Part shown: piece after piece, positions 63,984 through 64,000 of the stretch
How positions within the stretch are numbered: the first letter of the stretch is position 1
Layout: each line of letters begins with the position of its first letter
Source of the DNA: Paraburkholderia madseniana
GTDB taxonomy: Bacteria > Pseudomonadota > Gammaproteobacteria > Burkholderiales > Burkholderiaceae
DNA: 64,000 nt
NCBI RefSeq assembly: GCF_009690905.1
Contig: NZ_VOSW01000014.1
Span: 58,635-122,634 of the forward strand
Direction of reading: 5' to 3'
Program-made: the position numbers and the translations under genes
Notes under the pieces: model-generated
What the model saw: only the letters and a program-made list of their open reading frames with translations
Database searches by the model: none
What the model was told of the DNA's origin: nothing

Positions 63984-64000
63984 CCAACGCCCCAAGAACA

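Noticed and set aside
63200..64000. Insertion sequence or CRISPR array at the right end
   Set aside because: No transposase coding, and the repeat is a single inverted pair rather than spaced direct repeats.

Overview
The window looks like a chromosome segment of a Burkholderia sensu lato bacterium, most likely Paraburkholderia. The evidence is the high GC content with long GC-rich antisense ORFs, a very compact type III secretion (T3SS) operon, paired LuxR regulators, a single-chain indolepyruvate oxidoreductase, and a large Wzx/Wzy exopolysaccharide (EPS) locus. No rRNA, tRNA, transposase or CRISPR array was seen. Species assignment is inference.

1-15.9 kb: T3SS. A large LysM-domain protein, cut by the left edge, faces a minus-strand operon transcribed sctV-sctS-sctC-sctD-(68-aa ORF)-sctI-sctJ-sctK-sctL-sctN-sctO-sctT-sctU. 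Many genes overlap by 1-20 bases. sctQ, sctR, translocon and gatekeeper genes are not in the window. SctU has lost the NPTH autocleavage motif (YSSR instead).

16-18.4 kb: two divergent LuxR-type regulators with autoinducer-binding domains and no luxI; the first sits just upstream of sctV. 18.4-25 kb: a LysR regulator divergent from a fused indolepyruvate ferredoxin oxidoreductase, then two poorly characterised proteins, one secreted and low-complexity, one zinc-ribbon and membrane-anchored.

25-59 kb: EPS locus. The minus-strand core is manC, a WcaJ-like priming transferase, wza, wzc, gmd, fcl and two glycosyltransferases. manC, gmd and fcl predict GDP-mannose and GDP-L-fucose supply. Around it lie a flippase, a Wzy polymerase/ligase, further glycosyltransferases, an acyltransferase-3 protein, a WcaF-like acetyltransferase and a GMC oxidoreductase. 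A GlxA-type AraC regulator lies upstream of manC. A right-hand block holds two paralogous secreted clan GH-A glycosidases, a GDP-mannose mannosyl hydrolase, a secreted PIG-L deacetylase fused to lectin-like and FG-GAP segments, and a glycosyltransferase paralogous to the one at the left end. Together these would make the sugar nucleotides, build and flip the repeat unit, polymerise and export it, decorate it and trim it.

59-64 kb: a small catabolic-looking unit (SDR dehydrogenase plus APC permease) divergent from an AraC regulator. The right end holds a roughly 745-bp element bounded by a perfect 110-bp inverted repeat that contains a 15-bp hairpin.
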